The notes under the pieces: generated by a model
The model's input: the letters and a program-made list of their open reading frames with translations, nothing else
Told to the model about the DNA's origin: nothing
The model's database searches: none
Shown here: piece after piece, positions 32,423-32,477 of the stretch
Layout of the letters: each line of letters starts with the position of its first letter
Position numbering within the stretch: position 1 is the first letter of the stretch
Made by a program: the position numbers and the translations under genes
Assembly (NCBI GenBank): GCA_009841145.1
Contig: VXMJ01000074.1
Location: forward strand, 1-32,477
DNA from: Caldilineaceae bacterium SB0661_bin_34
GTDB lineage: Bacteria; Chloroflexota; Anaerolineae; Caldilineales; Caldilineaceae
Direction: 5' to 3'
Length of the DNA stretch: 32,477 nucleotides

Positions 32423-32477
32423 GGCACTGTTTCACTTTCGTTGAAAGCGGTCGAGGTCCGGAATAAGACGAGAGGCC
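32423..32477 (-). repeat. End of insertion sequence, right copy of inverted pair
   Basis: This begins with GGCACTGTTTCACTTTCGTTGAA and is the inverted counterpart of 3874-3928 (55 bases, six mismatches by eye). The window ends within it. By orientation the rest of the element, with a rightward transposase, should lie beyond the window. Confidence 0.7.

Noticed and set aside
1-32477. CRISPR arrays, rRNA genes and riboswitches
   Set aside because: No regularly spaced direct repeats, rRNA signatures or recognisable riboswitch cores were seen in the window.

Overview
The window is high-GC bacterial chromosome dominated by respiratory complex I (NADH:quinone oxidoreductase, Nuo) genes, with mobile-element debris on both sides. 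The phylum cannot be fixed from this sequence. Usable hints are fused NuoC-NuoD and NuoE-NuoF, a second unusual set of complex I membrane genes, and a selenocysteine-type SelW gene, which implies that the organism makes selenoproteins.

Layout. 1-798 has no supportable gene. 799-1206 encodes a small glycine- and methionine-rich membrane protein. 1263-4067 is a mobile-element graveyard. It holds a TnpB-like gene on the minus strand with an apparent in-frame loss inside the RuvC fold, pieces of a related TnpB element on the plus strand with the same 3' end, and a multiply frameshifted insertion-sequence transposase lying between those pieces. 4075-12409 (minus) is an operon nuoA-H-J-K-X-L-M-N that encodes only complex I membrane subunits plus a small TPR-like membrane protein X. 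12410-13168 is the divergent intergenic region and contains a 75-residue membrane protein gene. 13169-27921 (plus) is a full complex I operon: nuoA-B-CD-EF-G-H-I-J-K-L-M-N. 28069-28564 is a frameshifted PH/SHOCT-domain gene. 28565-29275 is debris made of a TnpB fragment, a copy of a methyltransferase 5' end and a decayed copy of the nuoN 3' end. 29276-31557 is a divergent restriction-modification pair: a C5 cytosine methyltransferase and a GIY-YIG nuclease of Eco29kI-like size. 32062-32343 (minus) is a SelW-like gene with an in-frame UGA in a CxxU motif, followed by a strong terminator. The last 55 bases are an inverted copy of the end of the left insertion sequence.

How the genes fit together. 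The plus operon supplies every complex I module: NADH input (EF, G), quinone module (B, CD, I, H) and proton pumps (A, J, K, L, M, N). The minus operon duplicates only the membrane arm (A, H, J, K, L, M, N) and has no B, C, D, E, F, G or I. It either borrows the peripheral arm made next door, pairs with a module encoded elsewhere, or works with another electron donor.

The observations most worth following up are the unannotated Sec codon of selW, the membrane-arm-only operon with its extra protein and His-rich NuoL loop, and the repeat structure around the locus: inverted IS ends 28.5 kb apart and a partial nuoN duplication.
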